From Furcasterigmium furcatum (Eukaryota > Ascomycota > Sordariomycetes > Glomerellales > Plectosphaerellaceae): 64,000 bases of DNA. Under the pieces are notes generated by a model. The model saw only the letters and a list, made by a program, of their open reading frames with translations, did not search any database and had not been told where the DNA came from. This document shows, one piece after another, positions 12,881-25,200 of this stretch; the stretch's first letter is position 1; the number at the start of each line of letters is the position of its first letter. The stretch spans positions 4,652,961-4,716,960 of the forward strand of contig BCIA01000006.1 of NCBI GenBank assembly GCA_001599815.1, given 5' to 3'. The position numbers and the translations under genes were made by a program.

Positions 12881-13031
12881 CCCCGCCTCTCGGAGAACCA
12901 ACCCTGACAGCCTCACTATCTTGGCATCCCAGACTCCCATCCCAGACCGCCGCCTGCTTGGGCGTGACGTCATCTCTGCCGCCCTCTTCACCACTGTCGA
13001 TCCTTCGGCCCCGATTCTACGGCCTCCGGTC

Positions 13032-15337
13032 ATGACAGGCACACACGGAGGTCCCGGCTGGCCCTCCGGGGCCGATTCCCGGGACTCCCTACCACCGCCC
13101 TATTCGCTTACGGACGGAGGCGGCGTACAGAATGCCGACACCTGCTTCTGCGCCGACTCCAGAGAATCATCTTCACAGTCTTTGGTTCCCTCTACCTTCG
13201 GCGACTCGGACCCGTATAGGGGCCGACGACGGCTCTTGATAGTCTACATCCACGGCTTCTATGGAAACGACCAGTCCTTCCGGTCTTTCCCAGCACACGT
13301 TCACGGCTACGTCAAATCGGCGGTCCAGGATACCCACGTGGTGCACTCCAAGATTTACCCTCGGTACAAGACTTACAAGTCCATCGACATTGCCGTCGCG
13401 AATTTCAGTGCCTGGCTCCAACCCCATGAGAACCCGGACACGGATGTCGTCCTTGTCGGCCACTCCATGGGGGGCATCCTTGCGGCGGAAGTCGTCCTCT
13501 TGGTTAGTTGACCATGACCATTCATTCCCTTACTTCATTCCGCTTACCCTATTGGCAGGCAAATAAAAGCCCGTATTCCTCCCAACTTCTCAAGCACCGC
13601 ATCCTGGGAACAATATCGATGGACTGTCCCTTCTTGGGACTTCACCCCGGAATCATCGTCTCCGGCATCTCCAGCCTGTTTCGCCCAGCAGCCGGTCCAG
13701 CTGCGGCCGAACCAGCAACGCCACCACCAGGAGAACTCCCTTCAACCGCTCTTAGCCCGGTGACAACGACCAATTCGACTGTAGAGTCAGTCCACCTGTC
13801 GCAGATTGAATCGACAACGTCTGTGGGATCTGGACAGACTTCTCTGCTATCAACAATGCAATCCTCGATCTCTCAGCCACCAACTCCTGATACTGACCCC
13901 TTCTTCAACCCCCCGTTTTTCAACGACAACTCGTTCAAGGAACGCCCTTTCAAGCAGAGGCTTGTCCATTTCGTCAAGAAGCATAGCTCCGAGGGGGTCT
14001 TCGGCGCAGCCAAGAACCATGTTCTCTCTCACCTGGAATACGGGGGCTGCTTGGCGGACTATGCCGGTCTTCATAACAGATACAACAAGATCAGGGCGCT
14101 GGAAAATGTTGATGAGCTGAAAGCTCTACATCGGCAGCATCATGAACACGGCTCAAGCGGAGGAGGTAGGGTCGCATCGAGGGTCCGGTTCGTCAACTAT
14201 TACACAATCAGCACCGGTATCCCGAAGAAGGACAAGCCCCCGCCTGCAAGATCACCGGCAGAAAGATCTCCCAGCCGATCGCCAAGTCGGTCGCCGACTG
14301 AAGAGCGGGAGATGGTTCTTCTCGAGCCGATCCCAGAACCACAGTCGCCAGAGCGCCCATCGACACCCGCCATCCAGATCGACTCGCCTGGTGATGCAAA
14401 GAATGAGGCCATGGCTCTGGGAGAAGATATCAAGCCTGTTGAGTCATCGACATCAGCGGACGAAGAAAAGTCGGGGCTGCAGAATTCTGCTTTCCAATCT
14501 ATGGATGGGTCCTCGAATGATGTTGCTGGTGACAGTCACCCGGCAGCATCCCAAAGCGACCTTGGACTAGCCTTTCCCTCGTCTGAGGAAGCCCTCGACC
14601 TCCCCGCAATCCCCGAAGCTCCGATCAAACCTACACCACCGGACCTAGACCGCTTCACAAGTGAGGACGCCCGTCGGCAAGCAGAAAAGGAAGCAAAGCG
14701 CGAACAGAAATCATACGACCAGGCAGTCAAGAATCGAGACAAGACCATCAAGGAGAGACAGAACATGATAGACAAGCGGCGCAAGAAGCTGGAGAAGGAG
14801 CGTGCCAAGCAGCAGAAGGAGGCAGAGAAACTCAAAGCGAAGCAGGAGAAGGAGGCTGAGAAACTCAGAGCAAAGCAAGAGAAGGAAAAGCAGAAGCAGA
14901 CCCCGGAACCTTCGACTCAGACTGAAGCGCAACCCGAGACTGGGTCTGCCGGGGATGCACCAGATACAGCGACGACGGAGGGCACGAACGCTCTACATTT
15001 GGATGGGTCAAACGACGCCTCTCAGCGCCCGATGGCAGCATCGGACTCAAACCTCCCCATCGAACTCGAGGCAGAGCGCGTCGAGGCCGCCAAACCCCCT
15101 AGGGAGCGCAAGTTCTGTGTCCTACCGCGCAGGTCTGACGATACATGGGTCCGAGTCTTCATGGCGGACGTCGACGAAGTCGGCGCCCATTGCGGCCTCT
15201 TCGTACCGGGAGCGCCGCATTACGATGTGCTGGTGGGCGATGTAGGGCACAGGATATTAGAATGGGTGCAGGAGCATCTTAGCAAGGAGGCGATTTTGCA
15301 GCTGGCCCGCGAGACGGATGAGCTCGAGCTGGATTGA
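13032..15337 (+). CDS. Alpha/beta-hydrolase (lipase/esterase-like) with long disordered and coiled-coil C-terminus
   Basis: 749 residues in two exons, 13032-13502 and 13559-15337; the 56-nt intron has a GTTAGT donor and GGCAG acceptor. The hydrolase part shows an oxyanion-type HGF (H74) and the nucleophile elbow GHSMGG with Ser145, so a serine esterase or lipase is expected. The intron falls 12 codons after the nucleophile. A PPPY motif (about residues 22-25) could bind a WW-domain ubiquitin ligase. The C-terminal half is Ser/Pro/Glu-rich, then a Lys/Glu/Gln-rich helix (about residues 525-607) with near-repeated KQxKEAEKL units. The last 70 residues look folded again. The substrate is unknown. 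The start is the ATG at 13032, in frame with the conserved part; an open frame continues upstream without an ATG. Confidence 0.82.
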
Positions 15338-16160
15338 GAGGATAGGGATGCATTGCCCGAGATCTGGCATTTCGATACCCAACATGTAATTACACTCGCA
15401 ATAACCATCTTCTTCTTCGACACCACCAAAGTTCTCCCAGACTTTGAGACAGAGACAGGCCCCAGAGTGACAGTGCTCCTAGAACCGGCCTCATTACAAT
15501 CACAGCATCAGCCACGAGCCTATGTGCATGTATTTCGCTTTATTCGCTGTATTAGTAGACACACAAATCTACACGAGAGCAAAGACTGCATCCTAGCTCC
15601 GCGTCGCCACTTCCCTACCCGTGCGTGGCCTTCTGCTTTTTTGTTCCGTGAAACCAAAATCAAAAACGCGAGGGGAATCTGCAAATTTCATCAAAGCCGC
15701 CCCGGTGCAACCCTGCCTCCATCCGCCGGGATGGCCGAGAGTCGAGAAAGACGAGAACCTGGTATCTCACCCCCTGGCTCCTCTGTGTCCGTACCTGCCT
15801 TCTGCTCTGTCCTGTCCTGCCGCCCTGCTGGGGCTCTGGTATTCTGTGCGACTTGCGATCTCTGGTTTGGTGCGCAGTGGCCCTCGTGACCTGAAAAAAA
15901 AAGAAATGAAGCAATCCCCTTGTACCCCAACGCCATGCTTATACAGGTTGAATATCAAAATCAAAGTGGCAAAGAGCCAGAGTGTGGTGTGTTCGTCGTT
16001 GCCGGCATCTCCCCTCTGTCTGATGCGGCATGTCAAGGTCCCTCAGTCATGCTGTGGCAGTCACCGCTGCTTGCCTCATCCAGAACAGACGGGAAGGGCC
16101 TCAGCAACCGGTTGTCAGAGCCGGCCCTGAAGTGTGTACACTGGCGGGCGCCCCGAGGCG
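15338..16160. other. Convergent 3' intergenic region
   Basis: Separates the 3' ends of the hydrolase gene (+) and the Med19 locus (-). A/T-rich tracts such as the A-run near 15895-15902 fit 3' untranslated sequence. No gene recognised. Confidence 0.55.
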
Positions 16161-16496
16161 CTATCTGCTATCGCCCGTTGGTACTATCTTCTGGTTCGGC
16201 TTCTTGCGTACTGTCTTGGGCGGCCCGGTCTTCCTGGCGGCGGCGCCTCTTGAGGCCTTTGAGCCTGCTCTGGCACGGGCAGCGGGTTGACGAGCCTTTG
16301 GCGCGTCGACACTCGCATTTGGGTGCTGAGGCTGCTGGGCGGTGGCCGTTGACTGCGCGGACGGTCGTCTGCCATCAGCGACGGCCTGCTTTGCTGTCTT
16401 GGATGGCTCACTTTCGCGATGATCATCGTTCGGCTTTGCCCCAGGGGCTGAACCCCATTCGCCTTGCCTGATGGCATCTGGCTTAGGCTGGTCATC
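16161..16496 (-). other. 111-codon open extension directly behind the Med19 stop codon (possible second C-terminus)
   Basis: Reading on in the Med19 frame past the TAG at 16497-16499, the frame stays open for 111 codons to a TAG at 16161-16163. It has the composition of real coding sequence: all 12 lysines are AAG and none AAA, and glutamine is mostly CAG. The predicted peptide is polar, Pro/Ala/Gln-rich and ends strongly basic (a KTVRKK patch), like a disordered nuclear tail. The same TAG also forms a GTTTAG acceptor in the same phase as the CATAG acceptor at 16569, so alternative splicing would give a 450-residue isoform. Stop read-through (474 residues), or a recent nonsense change or sequencing error, are alternatives. 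Chance cannot be excluded. Confidence 0.55.
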
Positions 16497-17761
16497 CTAA
16501 ACCCCTATGCCGGAGCCATAGGTCTGACGAGGAGTGCCATTCTGCTGGAACTGAGGGGTTCCCACGGTCTATGGACTGTCAGTATAAGAGCACAAGCGAG
16601 CTGTGCCTGAGTACAGACCTTCTTGCGGCGCTTCTGGCTACCCCCTTCGCCGTCTCCCGTAGAGTAACCGTCGTCGGGGAAGCCATCGCCGTAGCCCTCG
16701 AAGGAGCTGTCACCATAACCGCGCTTCTTGTTGGCCCGCTGAGGACGAGGAACGCCCGGTGCCTGGGTAGTAGGCTGCTTCGACTTGAGGCCGGCCGCGC
16801 CATGTGCACCTAGAGGAGTGCCGGGGGCAGTCTTGCTGTTCGCTCCTTGCTTCGACGGATCTGCGTTTGCGGGAGAAATGTCACCCAGGACCGAGCTGTC
16901 CCACACCTTAACCGGGACTGCGCCCTTGGCCATGGCGACTGCCCTGGACTCTGCAGCCTTTGCCTCTCTTGTCCAGCCGTTCATGAGATGATGCCTCCCT
17001 CGCCAAAAGTCGGCATCATGCAGTGTCGTGACCTTGCCGAGGCCAAAGTAGGGCTCGACCTTCTTCTTCAGTACAGAGGGCTCATCACCGTTCTGTTCTT
17101 CGGGCAGCGGTTCCTTGGGCTCCTCCCAGTCCTTCTCAACCGATTCAAACCGACCCATGACACCAAGGCGCTTGATGTGGCCCTTGTAAGTCTTACGAAG
17201 TGCGTTCTTTTCGCCGTTGGGTTTCTCGCGGGCGACTTCAGCGGCGATATCCGCAAGGCCGAACAGTTCGAAAAGGTCCTCGGTGACGTGAGGGAACTTT
17301 TGTGTTCGATGCGCTGCGCAGCTCGCACGTTAACATGGCAATGCACCGAGAGAAAACTTCACACTTCTCCGAAGGGGGGGACAACAGTGGAAAGAGGACA
17401 GCCACATCGGGACGGGGAGAGATGTGAAGGGAGCCTTACGAGTTTTGCAAAGCAGGTACTTCTCGCCGACATCCAAATGGAGGTCTTCGATACCGAACCT
17501 GCTAGTCTCGAGGTGGGCCTTCTTCTGGTCTCGGTCTCCGGAATCATCGACGGAGCGCTTGCGCTTCTGGGGCGTATCCTCGCCCATGATAACGTCGTGC
17601 GACATGTCGGACGGTTGAGATGCGCTTCCGTTGACGCTGTGAGCCGGCGTTGGGAGGGCGGTCGTGATTGACGTAAGGGAGGTATTCATGCTGGAAGCAG
17701 GATCGGAGATGCCAGGTGACAGCTGCGATGGACTCTGAGGAGTTTGGGGGTGGAACGACAT
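16497..17761 (-). CDS. rox3: Mediator complex subunit 19 (Rox3/Med19)
   Basis: Head-module subunit of Mediator, bridging activators and RNA polymerase II. 362 residues in three exons: 17440-17761, 16619-17313 and 16497-16568. Intron 1 (126 nt) has a GTAAGG donor and GCAG acceptor; intron 2 (50 nt) has an unusual GTCTGT donor, an ACTGAC branch and a CATAG acceptor. Recognisable blocks are the N-terminal [11 protein letters not shown], the KYLLCKTP block across intron 1, [28 protein letters not shown], and [12 protein letters not shown]. These match the fungal Rox3 family. A basic KKRKR-type patch and the KRRKK near the end are likely nuclear signals. The frame stays open behind the stop (see the extension at 16161-16496). 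The start is the ATG that opens the conserved N-terminal block. Confidence 0.92.
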
Positions 17762-19313
17762 GTTGACGCCAAGTCAAACTCGACCAAGGATTCACCAGGA
17801 GGGAAACGGCGAGGTTTGCGGCCGGGGAAAACGAAGGTGGTGACGAGAGATTGAGGCTCGTGGGACCGTCCGACCGTTCCAGCTCGACCAAGTCACTAAC
17901 AGCGAAAATATTGCTTCGGAAAACACGAGGCTCTGCGTCGACCGGTGAAATCCGGGATGCGCGCGATGAGAATCGGTAGTCGGCGTTGGCTTTCAGCCGT
18001 CGTGGCGAGTCGCGCCAAACCGCGGGCGGGATCCGACTTCCAAGATCGTCCCCGTCATGCAAACTTGGTTCCGCTCGGTCGCGTAGTCGTCGGATAGAAA
18101 TCTCTCGTAGATCGGTGAAAAGATCGCCGAAAGAGCACTCGCTGATGGTTGCGTAGGTGCGCTGTCGACGTCGGCGGTCGTCTTGTAGGGAGATCGGGGT
18201 TGTAGGAGTCGGGTGTGGTGGTGTTGATGATTGAGTGAAGTCAGCGCTGGGCTGGGCCGAACCTGGGGCGACAGAATAGGGCGGAGATCCCTTGGGGCAG
18301 GAGGAGCGAGGCAATTTGCAGCGAAACCTCGCTAGAAAGCACCGTGCCCGCTGTTCAAATGCACTGTGGGTACCACTTCGCTCTTGCCGCCATCGGTTCT
18401 TTGGGGGACTCGGCTTTCGGAGGCAGGCGTCCATCCTTGGGTTTGCTGTTTCCCCCACCCTCCCTCTTTCGGCCCCACTGTTTCATTCACCCAGGGAACG
18501 CCGCGCACTGACCAAAGTCATGTGACTTCGAACCAGGAATGGGGCCTTTTATTTGGTTTTGCCAGTCCGCTCATTGTCGCATTTTTCCCTTTCTCTTCTT
18601 CAACCAAAGACCACCAACAATAACCAAAACATCGCCAGCCGGCTCTTCTCCATGTCGCTGACGATTTGCTGCGTGTGTCGAGATGAATGCTATGACGCCC
18701 TTGTTTAAAAACAATCATCACGAGGGCCCCTCGCGCGGCTCCCATGATGCGATGATCACCTGAAGCAAGCTTGGACATTCTACTATCTGGACAGCATCTG
18801 GCCCCATGTCAGGTGGCGGTCGATCGATGTCTTTGACTCTATTTGGTCCCCAGGCCGACCTAGACTCTATTGTGTTTATATTTGGACAACCATTATCAAA
18901 GGTAGGTTCTTCATCTTTTGTTGTTGTCGTTTGGCCTGCCTCGCGCCCGCTGTGATGACACTTCATTTCTGGTAATCTGGGACTCAGCCACGACGGTCTT
19001 CGCGCGTCAGGCTACTGGCGTCGCAATTCCAATGTCGATTCGGTTGAGTATGGAGAGATAGGCACATGTCTGAGGGCTGGCACTGGTCAAATCGGCTGAA
19101 ATTCAGATCATCCATGATGCAGACCGGGCTGACTTTGTCACTCGGCAGGTTACCCATCAATGATATCAATGTCTTGTCAATTTGCCGTGGAGTGCAAAGG
19201 AGAATGTTGTATCTTCATCAGCAGCCGTAATTACAAGTTGCCATATATCCTTTGCCTCATGGATACCGCATCACCCGCTGCCCTTGAAACCAAACCCAAC
19301 ACCGTCGTCATCA
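17762..19313. other. Intergenic: Med19 5' region and MCM5 3' region
   Basis: No gene recognised. Both flanking genes are on the minus strand. The part near 18160-18250 is CT/CAA-rich on the minus strand, as expected of a fungal 5' leader for Med19. A long minus-strand open frame (17544-18458) overlaps the Med19 start in another frame and was rejected. Confidence 0.55.
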
Positions 19314-21636
19314 TTATACAGAATTGCGATATACCTGCGAACCTTGGTTCCTGAACATGATGGTGTCCCGCCTTTGCATGATCATTAGGGTTCGGTTCAG
19401 GGCCTGCTCGCTGTAGCCCTTCTGCTCCACCATCTCCCTCCTCAAGCTCGCCAGGCTGGTTCCCCAGCCCACTGCGAGACGGCGCTTCAGTTCTGCCTCA
19501 AGCTTGTTCACCTCGTCATTCAGCTCCCTGCTACCCTGGTTACTGCCTTGGTTGACAGCATCCATCGTAGAGCAGAGGAACAGCCGGATCGCCTCATCAA
19601 CGTGAGCTTCTGTCGCAATCGGCGAGAGAGTGAGCTTCGCGAGAGACTCCGTGATACGGACGATGGCCTCCAGCTGACGGACAGTGATGGGAATGGACGA
19701 CCTAGTGTTGGCCTCCATCTCGGCAGCGTGGACTTGTCTGCGGATCGACACAAAGTGTGACGAGAGCTTCTCTGCAGCTTCAGCGCTGAGGCGTGGTGCC
19801 ATCCTCCTATGCAAATGTCAGCCATGTCAAGGAAAGCGCGGAGAATAAACTTACGTCCTGCAGTAGTTGAGATATCGTCGCATCTTCTCCATCGGAATCT
19901 CTGACTCGATCTGCTCTTCGTTTCCGCGGCCGCCCATGTTGATTCCAATGACGTGCTTCGCAATCCTCTCGTCCTTCTCCCTGCTGTGCTCATCCTTGAC
20001 GATGAAAATCATGTCAAAGCGGGACAGAATGGTAGTTTGGAAGTCAATGTTCTCTCCGGGTGTCTTCATGTCGTCGTAACGACCGAAGATGGGGTTGGCG
20101 GCAGCCAGGACTGATGTTCTCGCGTTGAGAATTGTTGTGATGCCAGCCTTGGCAATGGAGATTGTCTGCTGCTCCATGGCTTCGTGGATGGCAACTCGGT
20201 CCTCGTCGCGCATCTTGTCGAACTCATCGATACACACCACGCCGCCGTCGGCCAGAACCATCGCACCGCCCTCCAGGTAGAACTCCCTGGTTGACTGATC
20301 TCGCTGGACGGACGCTGTGAGACCAGCGGCAGAAGAGCCCTTGCCAGAGGTGTAAATCGCGATGGGTGCGCACTTCTCGACAAACTTGAGAAGCTGAGAC
20401 TTTGCTGTACCGGGATCACCCAGCAGGAGGACGTTGATGTCGCCACGAAGCTTCATGCCATCGGGTAAGATCTTCTTGGATCCTCCTAGGAGCAGGCAGA
20501 GAATGGCCTTCTTAATATCTCTGTTGCCATAGATCGAGGGCGCAATGCAGTCTGCCATCACACTGTACAGGTCTGGCCTTCGGCTCAGCTCGAGGAACTC
20601 TTGCTCTTCTTCGTCCGTGAAGGTGGCTTGGCCTCGGGCCGTCTGGTCGATATCGGTCTGGATACCAGCTGCGCGAAGGTATGGTGTTCTGATCGCGACA
20701 GCGCCACTGGTGGACGAGTTCTTGGAGCCCTTGTTCTGGTAGATCGAGAAGATGCCCATAACAGTACATCTCGATCCGGGAACAACGCGGTTTGTGAGGT
20801 AGCGATCAGCGGAGATGAGGACATGCCTCGGAAGCTCGCCAACAGGCACCTGGTCGGGGGCTTCTTGCAGCTTGATCACCTGCTGGTCCGCAAACTTTGA
20901 CCTCTCGTGGATGACAAAATAGGGGTCCAGAGGGCACTTCTCGCCGGGCTCATTGGGCATTCTCGTCCTGCCACAGACCCTGGGCAGGGTGACGCCCGTG
21001 AATCCTCCCAGCACTGGGATATTCTGAGAGTGTTGGCAATTCCGGCACTGAATGAAGAGCTCCGTTGCCTTGGAGGACATGACCGAGGCGCCGATGACAA
21101 TACCGGGCACCCTGACAAGGCGGGAGATCGTCATGGAGTCGAGGTTCCTGATGGAGACATCTTCGGCAGAGGAGTGGAGCAAGAGCTGATGTTCTGGCAG
21201 GTCGACCTTGGGCTCGTGGGGGAAGTTGATTCGGTGTGTGCATTTCTTCAGAGCGGATTCGAACTACCAGATACATGTGTTAGAAGAAGAGGCGATCACA
21301 TCGCCAGAGGAGGGCAAGCATACCAAAGGAATGATTTCGGCAGGCTCAGTCACGAGCCTGTGGGCGAGCTCTTCGTTGTAGTTGATCAGGTCGTTGATGT
21401 TAACATCGCAGTAGTACTTCCCAAGGAGGGCGTTTTCCTGCAGCTGTGTTCTGGAACAGTTGTCAGCGAAGATCTTGTCTGTATCTCGACCCTGCATACC
21501 TGTAGACGTAGTCATTGTCGTGCCTAAACTCAAGGACGAACTTCTCGAGTTGGGCCTGAATCTGTAGCCGGGTGTCTTCGGTCTGGCCGAAGCTGGGCTC
21601 GTAGACGTGGCTCGAGTACACGGACTGCCTGTCCAT
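19314..21636 (-). CDS. mcm5: DNA replication licensing factor MCM5
   Basis: Subunit of the hexameric MCM2-7 replicative helicase; the MCM2-MCM5 interface is the DNA entry gate. 721 residues (human about 734) in four exons: 21500-21636, 21324-21450, 19855-21263 and 19314-19806, with introns of 49, 60 and 48 nt. The N-terminal zinc site has C161, C164, C185 and C198. The AAA+ core has Walker A GDPGTAKS (370-377), Walker B CIDEFDK (432-438) and the arginine finger SRFD (502-505). The last exon carries the C-terminal winged-helix region, opening with [12 protein letters not shown]. The start ATG at 21636 opens the MCM5-specific N-terminus. The gene is divergent from VPS54, and its upstream region carries a cluster of MluI-type cell-cycle boxes. 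Identity is secure. Confidence 0.97.
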
Positions 21637-22217
21637 CTTTGCGAATGATCGATCTCTGTCCGGACGAAGTAGTGGAAGGAGGGTTGCCTGGGGATACCTT
21701 CAGGGACAGTTGGCGGGCGGTGGAGGGGTCAATTTGTCCGGGCGGAATCAATTAAGGAAGAACGCGTCAAGACGCGAAACGCGTCGCCGGGGTTAAAGTG
21801 GTTGCAGCGCGACGGTGCTAAGCCAGTCTTGGATTCGAGGAGTCGGTCAGGGGCAGGGACCCACTAAGATGGCTATCGGCTTATCTTCACGTGCAATAGG
21901 CACCGAGTAATACCGGGTGTTCTTCGGAAGGAAGCTGAATACACCATTGATGAGCTACGACGATCCGGGAATGTGTCCAAAGAGCTCCCAAGGTCGCAAG
22001 ACACAGCCCGTGAACCAAAGGCCTACCCTCTCCCCACACGTCTCATTCAACTGTTGAGTCAAGAGGCGCATGCATTTTCTCTGAGCGATGATACCCCAAT
22101 AATCTGGCGAAAAGGCCATCAGCAACGTGGCCTACTTCCTCTCCTTTTCTACCTATTCCACATTGACATCGCCTGGGAGCTGGCCGAGGCCTCCGACTCC
22201 CAAGGTCCTTGTACATC
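21637..22217. other. Divergent promoter region MCM5 / VPS54
   Basis: 581 bp between the two start codons, so both promoters must lie here. Apart from the cell-cycle boxes next to MCM5, no other element was recognised. Confidence 0.6.
21762..21784. promoter_or_regulatory. MluI cell-cycle box cluster upstream of MCM5
   Basis: Two perfect ACGCGT boxes (21762-21767 and 21779-21784) flank an ACGCGAAA element (21772-21779) within 23 bp, 126-148 bp upstream of the MCM5 ATG. ACGCGT is the known binding site of MBF (Mbp1/Swi6 type) that drives G1/S genes, MCM genes among them. VPS54 starts 434 bp away on the other side, so MCM5 is the likely target. That the factor acts here is inferred. Confidence 0.72.
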
Positions 22218-25200
22218 ATGTTCTCTTCTCAGAGTGCTCGGAAGTCGGCAGACAACCTGACGCCTCTTTCTCCGACAAACTCGCGCTCCGAGTTCCCGCT
22301 TCACAGGTCAGATACGTCCCCAACAATGCCATGCTGCGCTGGTTGTCTTGACGCTGACGTCGCCTAGACCCCATGCCCACCCCCATGCTCGACGAGGCTC
22401 GACAGCAAGCTCGATTCACTCCATCGGCGGGTCGCTCGATACATCAACAAGTAATTGGACACGCTCCGTAGCAGAGTCTGGCCAAAATGGTGCGTCTTCC
22501 GACTGGCCAAAACGTCCCCGGAGCTGACAAGAGATAGCCATCTCGACCCTCCTTCAACCTCCGATAGTGCGAACCGGGTTACTGCCGCATACATCAGCTC
22601 CTGCTTCGAGCGCGCATAAGCCTCCGACCGCCCGCGATATCCCTCCCGTAGCGCTTACGAATATTGAACACGTCGATGTCGCCGATTTCAAGCCGTACCT
22701 CTCGCAAGTGGGCAACCTCTATGAGCAACTACGTCGAGTGAAAGAGAGCGAAGATGAAGGCAGCGCAGGGCGAAGAGGGAGCCGGCCGGAAGAAACCCCG
22801 GATTTCGATGAAGGCCATTTGAGACCGAGCGGCCGTTCCGCGCGCAGGACCTCTGTCACATCACTGTCGTCTCTGTCTTCCCTCGATGCCCCGAGTCCAC
22901 TGCGAAGATCATCATCTGGAGGAGTGCGCAGTCGGAACGCCCAAGGGCCGCCTCCATTAGCGACGATTCCCAACGTGTACTTTGACGACGATTTCCACCT
23001 CGAGAACCCGCGAACCTTCGATGTCGTTAGCGAGCGGTCCGAGGTCGTTCGTCCTGCTCCTGGCAGCGCGGATGACAAGAGCGCAAGCAACGGGAGCGCT
23101 GCTGCTCCGAGAAAGGCGCTGGCAACAAATGCGATTCTACAAGAGAAGCTGTCATGGTACATGGACACGATCGAGATGCATCTCATCAACTCCATCTCAA
23201 CAGCCTCCACGACCTTCTTCACGGCACTGGGCTCGTTACGAGAACTGCACTCGGAGGCCGCAGACTCGGTAGATCGTATCAAGACTCTAAGACAAGAGCT
23301 GGAAGCTTTGGACACAGAGATTGCGCAGAGTGGCTTGGAAATCGTGCAAAAACGGCGACGTCTCGAGAATCTGCAGCAGCTTAACGACGCTGTCGTGCAG
23401 CTTCGCCATATCGTTGACGGTGTCGCGTCTTGCGAGTCTCTTGTGGACAAGGGCGAGGTTGAGCAGGGCTTGGGCAAGATCGACTCCCTTGAGCTCCTCA
23501 TTGCAGGCGAGACCACGGATGAGTCCTCGCCTGCGTCTGGAGGCTTAAATTCCATCCAGCTTCGGGATTTGCGAGGGGCCACTGCGCTACAGGGCGTGCA
23601 CGACGACCTGAATACGCTTCGGACTCGCATTGGCAAGGCATACGAGTCGAAGCTCATCAGTGTCCTTCTTGCCGACTTGAGGAGACATGTTGAGACTGTG
23701 CCTTCGCAAGAAGTCCTTCTGCGGTGGAGCAGTGCCTCGATGCGCGCGAGAGGAGGCCATTCTCGCGAGCCCTCCGTGTTTCCAACCTATATGGCTGCGA
23801 CAGATGAGCTTCGTGCGGCCATCGTGCCCAACCTCATCGGGCTTCATCGCGCGAAGCATATCGCGACCGCTATTGGCATGTATCGCGAGGCTGTGATCCG
23901 GGAACTCAGGAATCTCATCCGCCGTCCTCTACCGAGCTCAAATGACGATGACAACGAGTCGATGATGTCTGCATCTACCATGAGTGGAGGCAGGGGACTG
24001 TCGAGCAAAGAGAAGTCGTCGATCCTCGCCCGGAATCTGCGCGCACTAGACCCCAAGGATGCGGAAGACCTCCTCATGTCGGTTTACCTGGGAGTGGCCG
24101 AAACATTGCGCCGCCTCTCGACGCAAGTCAAAGTACTACTGGATGTCGCGAGCTCGTTATCAGGGGCACCTGGCTCTGGGATGAAGTCCCCGCCTATCCG
24201 TTCACCTTTAGCCAGTCCGACACCCGACCGCCAGTTTGCTAGGGATCCAGCTGCATTCGAGATCCAGGAAGAGATCCATCAGGCCATGGATGTTAGCAAC
24301 CTGATCGGCCAGGCCGTCGACCTTGCACAGGAGAAGATCATCAAGGTTCTCAAGGTTCGCGCCGAGCAGAGCTCCCACTTGCCGCTCATCTGGTTCCTCC
24401 GGTACTTTACGCTCAACCTGTACTTTGCCAATGAGTGCGAGGCCGTGTCAGGACGCAGCGGAACAGCACTGAAGACCATCGTGAATGGCCACATCAAGGA
24501 CTTTGTGCAGCACCATGGCGATTTGGCAAAGCAGAAACTTGCTCAAGGCATGGAGTCTGACCAGTGGAACGCGAAAGACTTCTCCGAAAAGGAGACGACC
24601 CTCCTCGACAGGATCCTACAGAGCAGCACCAAAGACGCTGCTGCATGGTCTGAGGGGACAAAGATCTGGATCGAGTACACGCTTGAAGACGAGGTCAACG
24701 GCACCGAGCCAACGACCGATACCAACGGCACGAGCAAGGAGAAGACCCGCGCTGCGGTCATTGAAGGCGAGAACTTTCTCTTGCCGAATTCGGCCATCCT
24801 GTGCCTCGAGGGCATGTCGAGTTTCATGCATCTCATCACTGGCATTCCTTCCATGACGTTCGATGTGGCGACATCTCTGATCGCATACCTTCATCTCTTC
24901 AACTCCCGCTGCACGCAGCTCATCCTGGGAGCTGGCGCGACGCGGTCCGCTGGCCTGAAGAACATCACGACCCGACATCTTGCACTAGCTTCGCAGGCAT
25001 TGGCACTCGTTGTCAACCTTATCCCGCATATTCGCGAGTTTGTCCGGAGGCACGCCGGCAGCGGGGCAGGCGTGTCCAGCTTGATGGGCGAGTTCGACAA
25101 GGTGCGGCGCCTATTCCAAGAGCACCAAAACAGCATCTATGACAAGCTGGTGGAGATCATGAGCGGTCGCGCGTTGCAGCATTCGAAGACAATGAGGTCC

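Larger units (their letters stand above)
10175..13031. other. 2.9-kb divergent intergenic region
   Basis: Lies between the membrane-protein gene (-) and the hydrolase gene (+), so it should contain both promoters and 5' leaders. No gene recognised. It contains a CT-rich leader-like stretch on the minus strand near 10680-10720, a (TAA)n run at about 10776-10789, a 14-bp palindrome GGGGCCATGGCCCC at 10859-10872 and one undetermined base at 12880. A further 5' exon of the membrane-protein gene could be hidden here. Confidence 0.5.

Noticed and set aside
17544..18458. 304-codon minus-strand open frame overlapping the Med19 start
   Set aside because: It overlaps the conserved Med19 N-terminus in another frame, matches no family, and its middle part looks like a CT/CAA-rich 5' leader.
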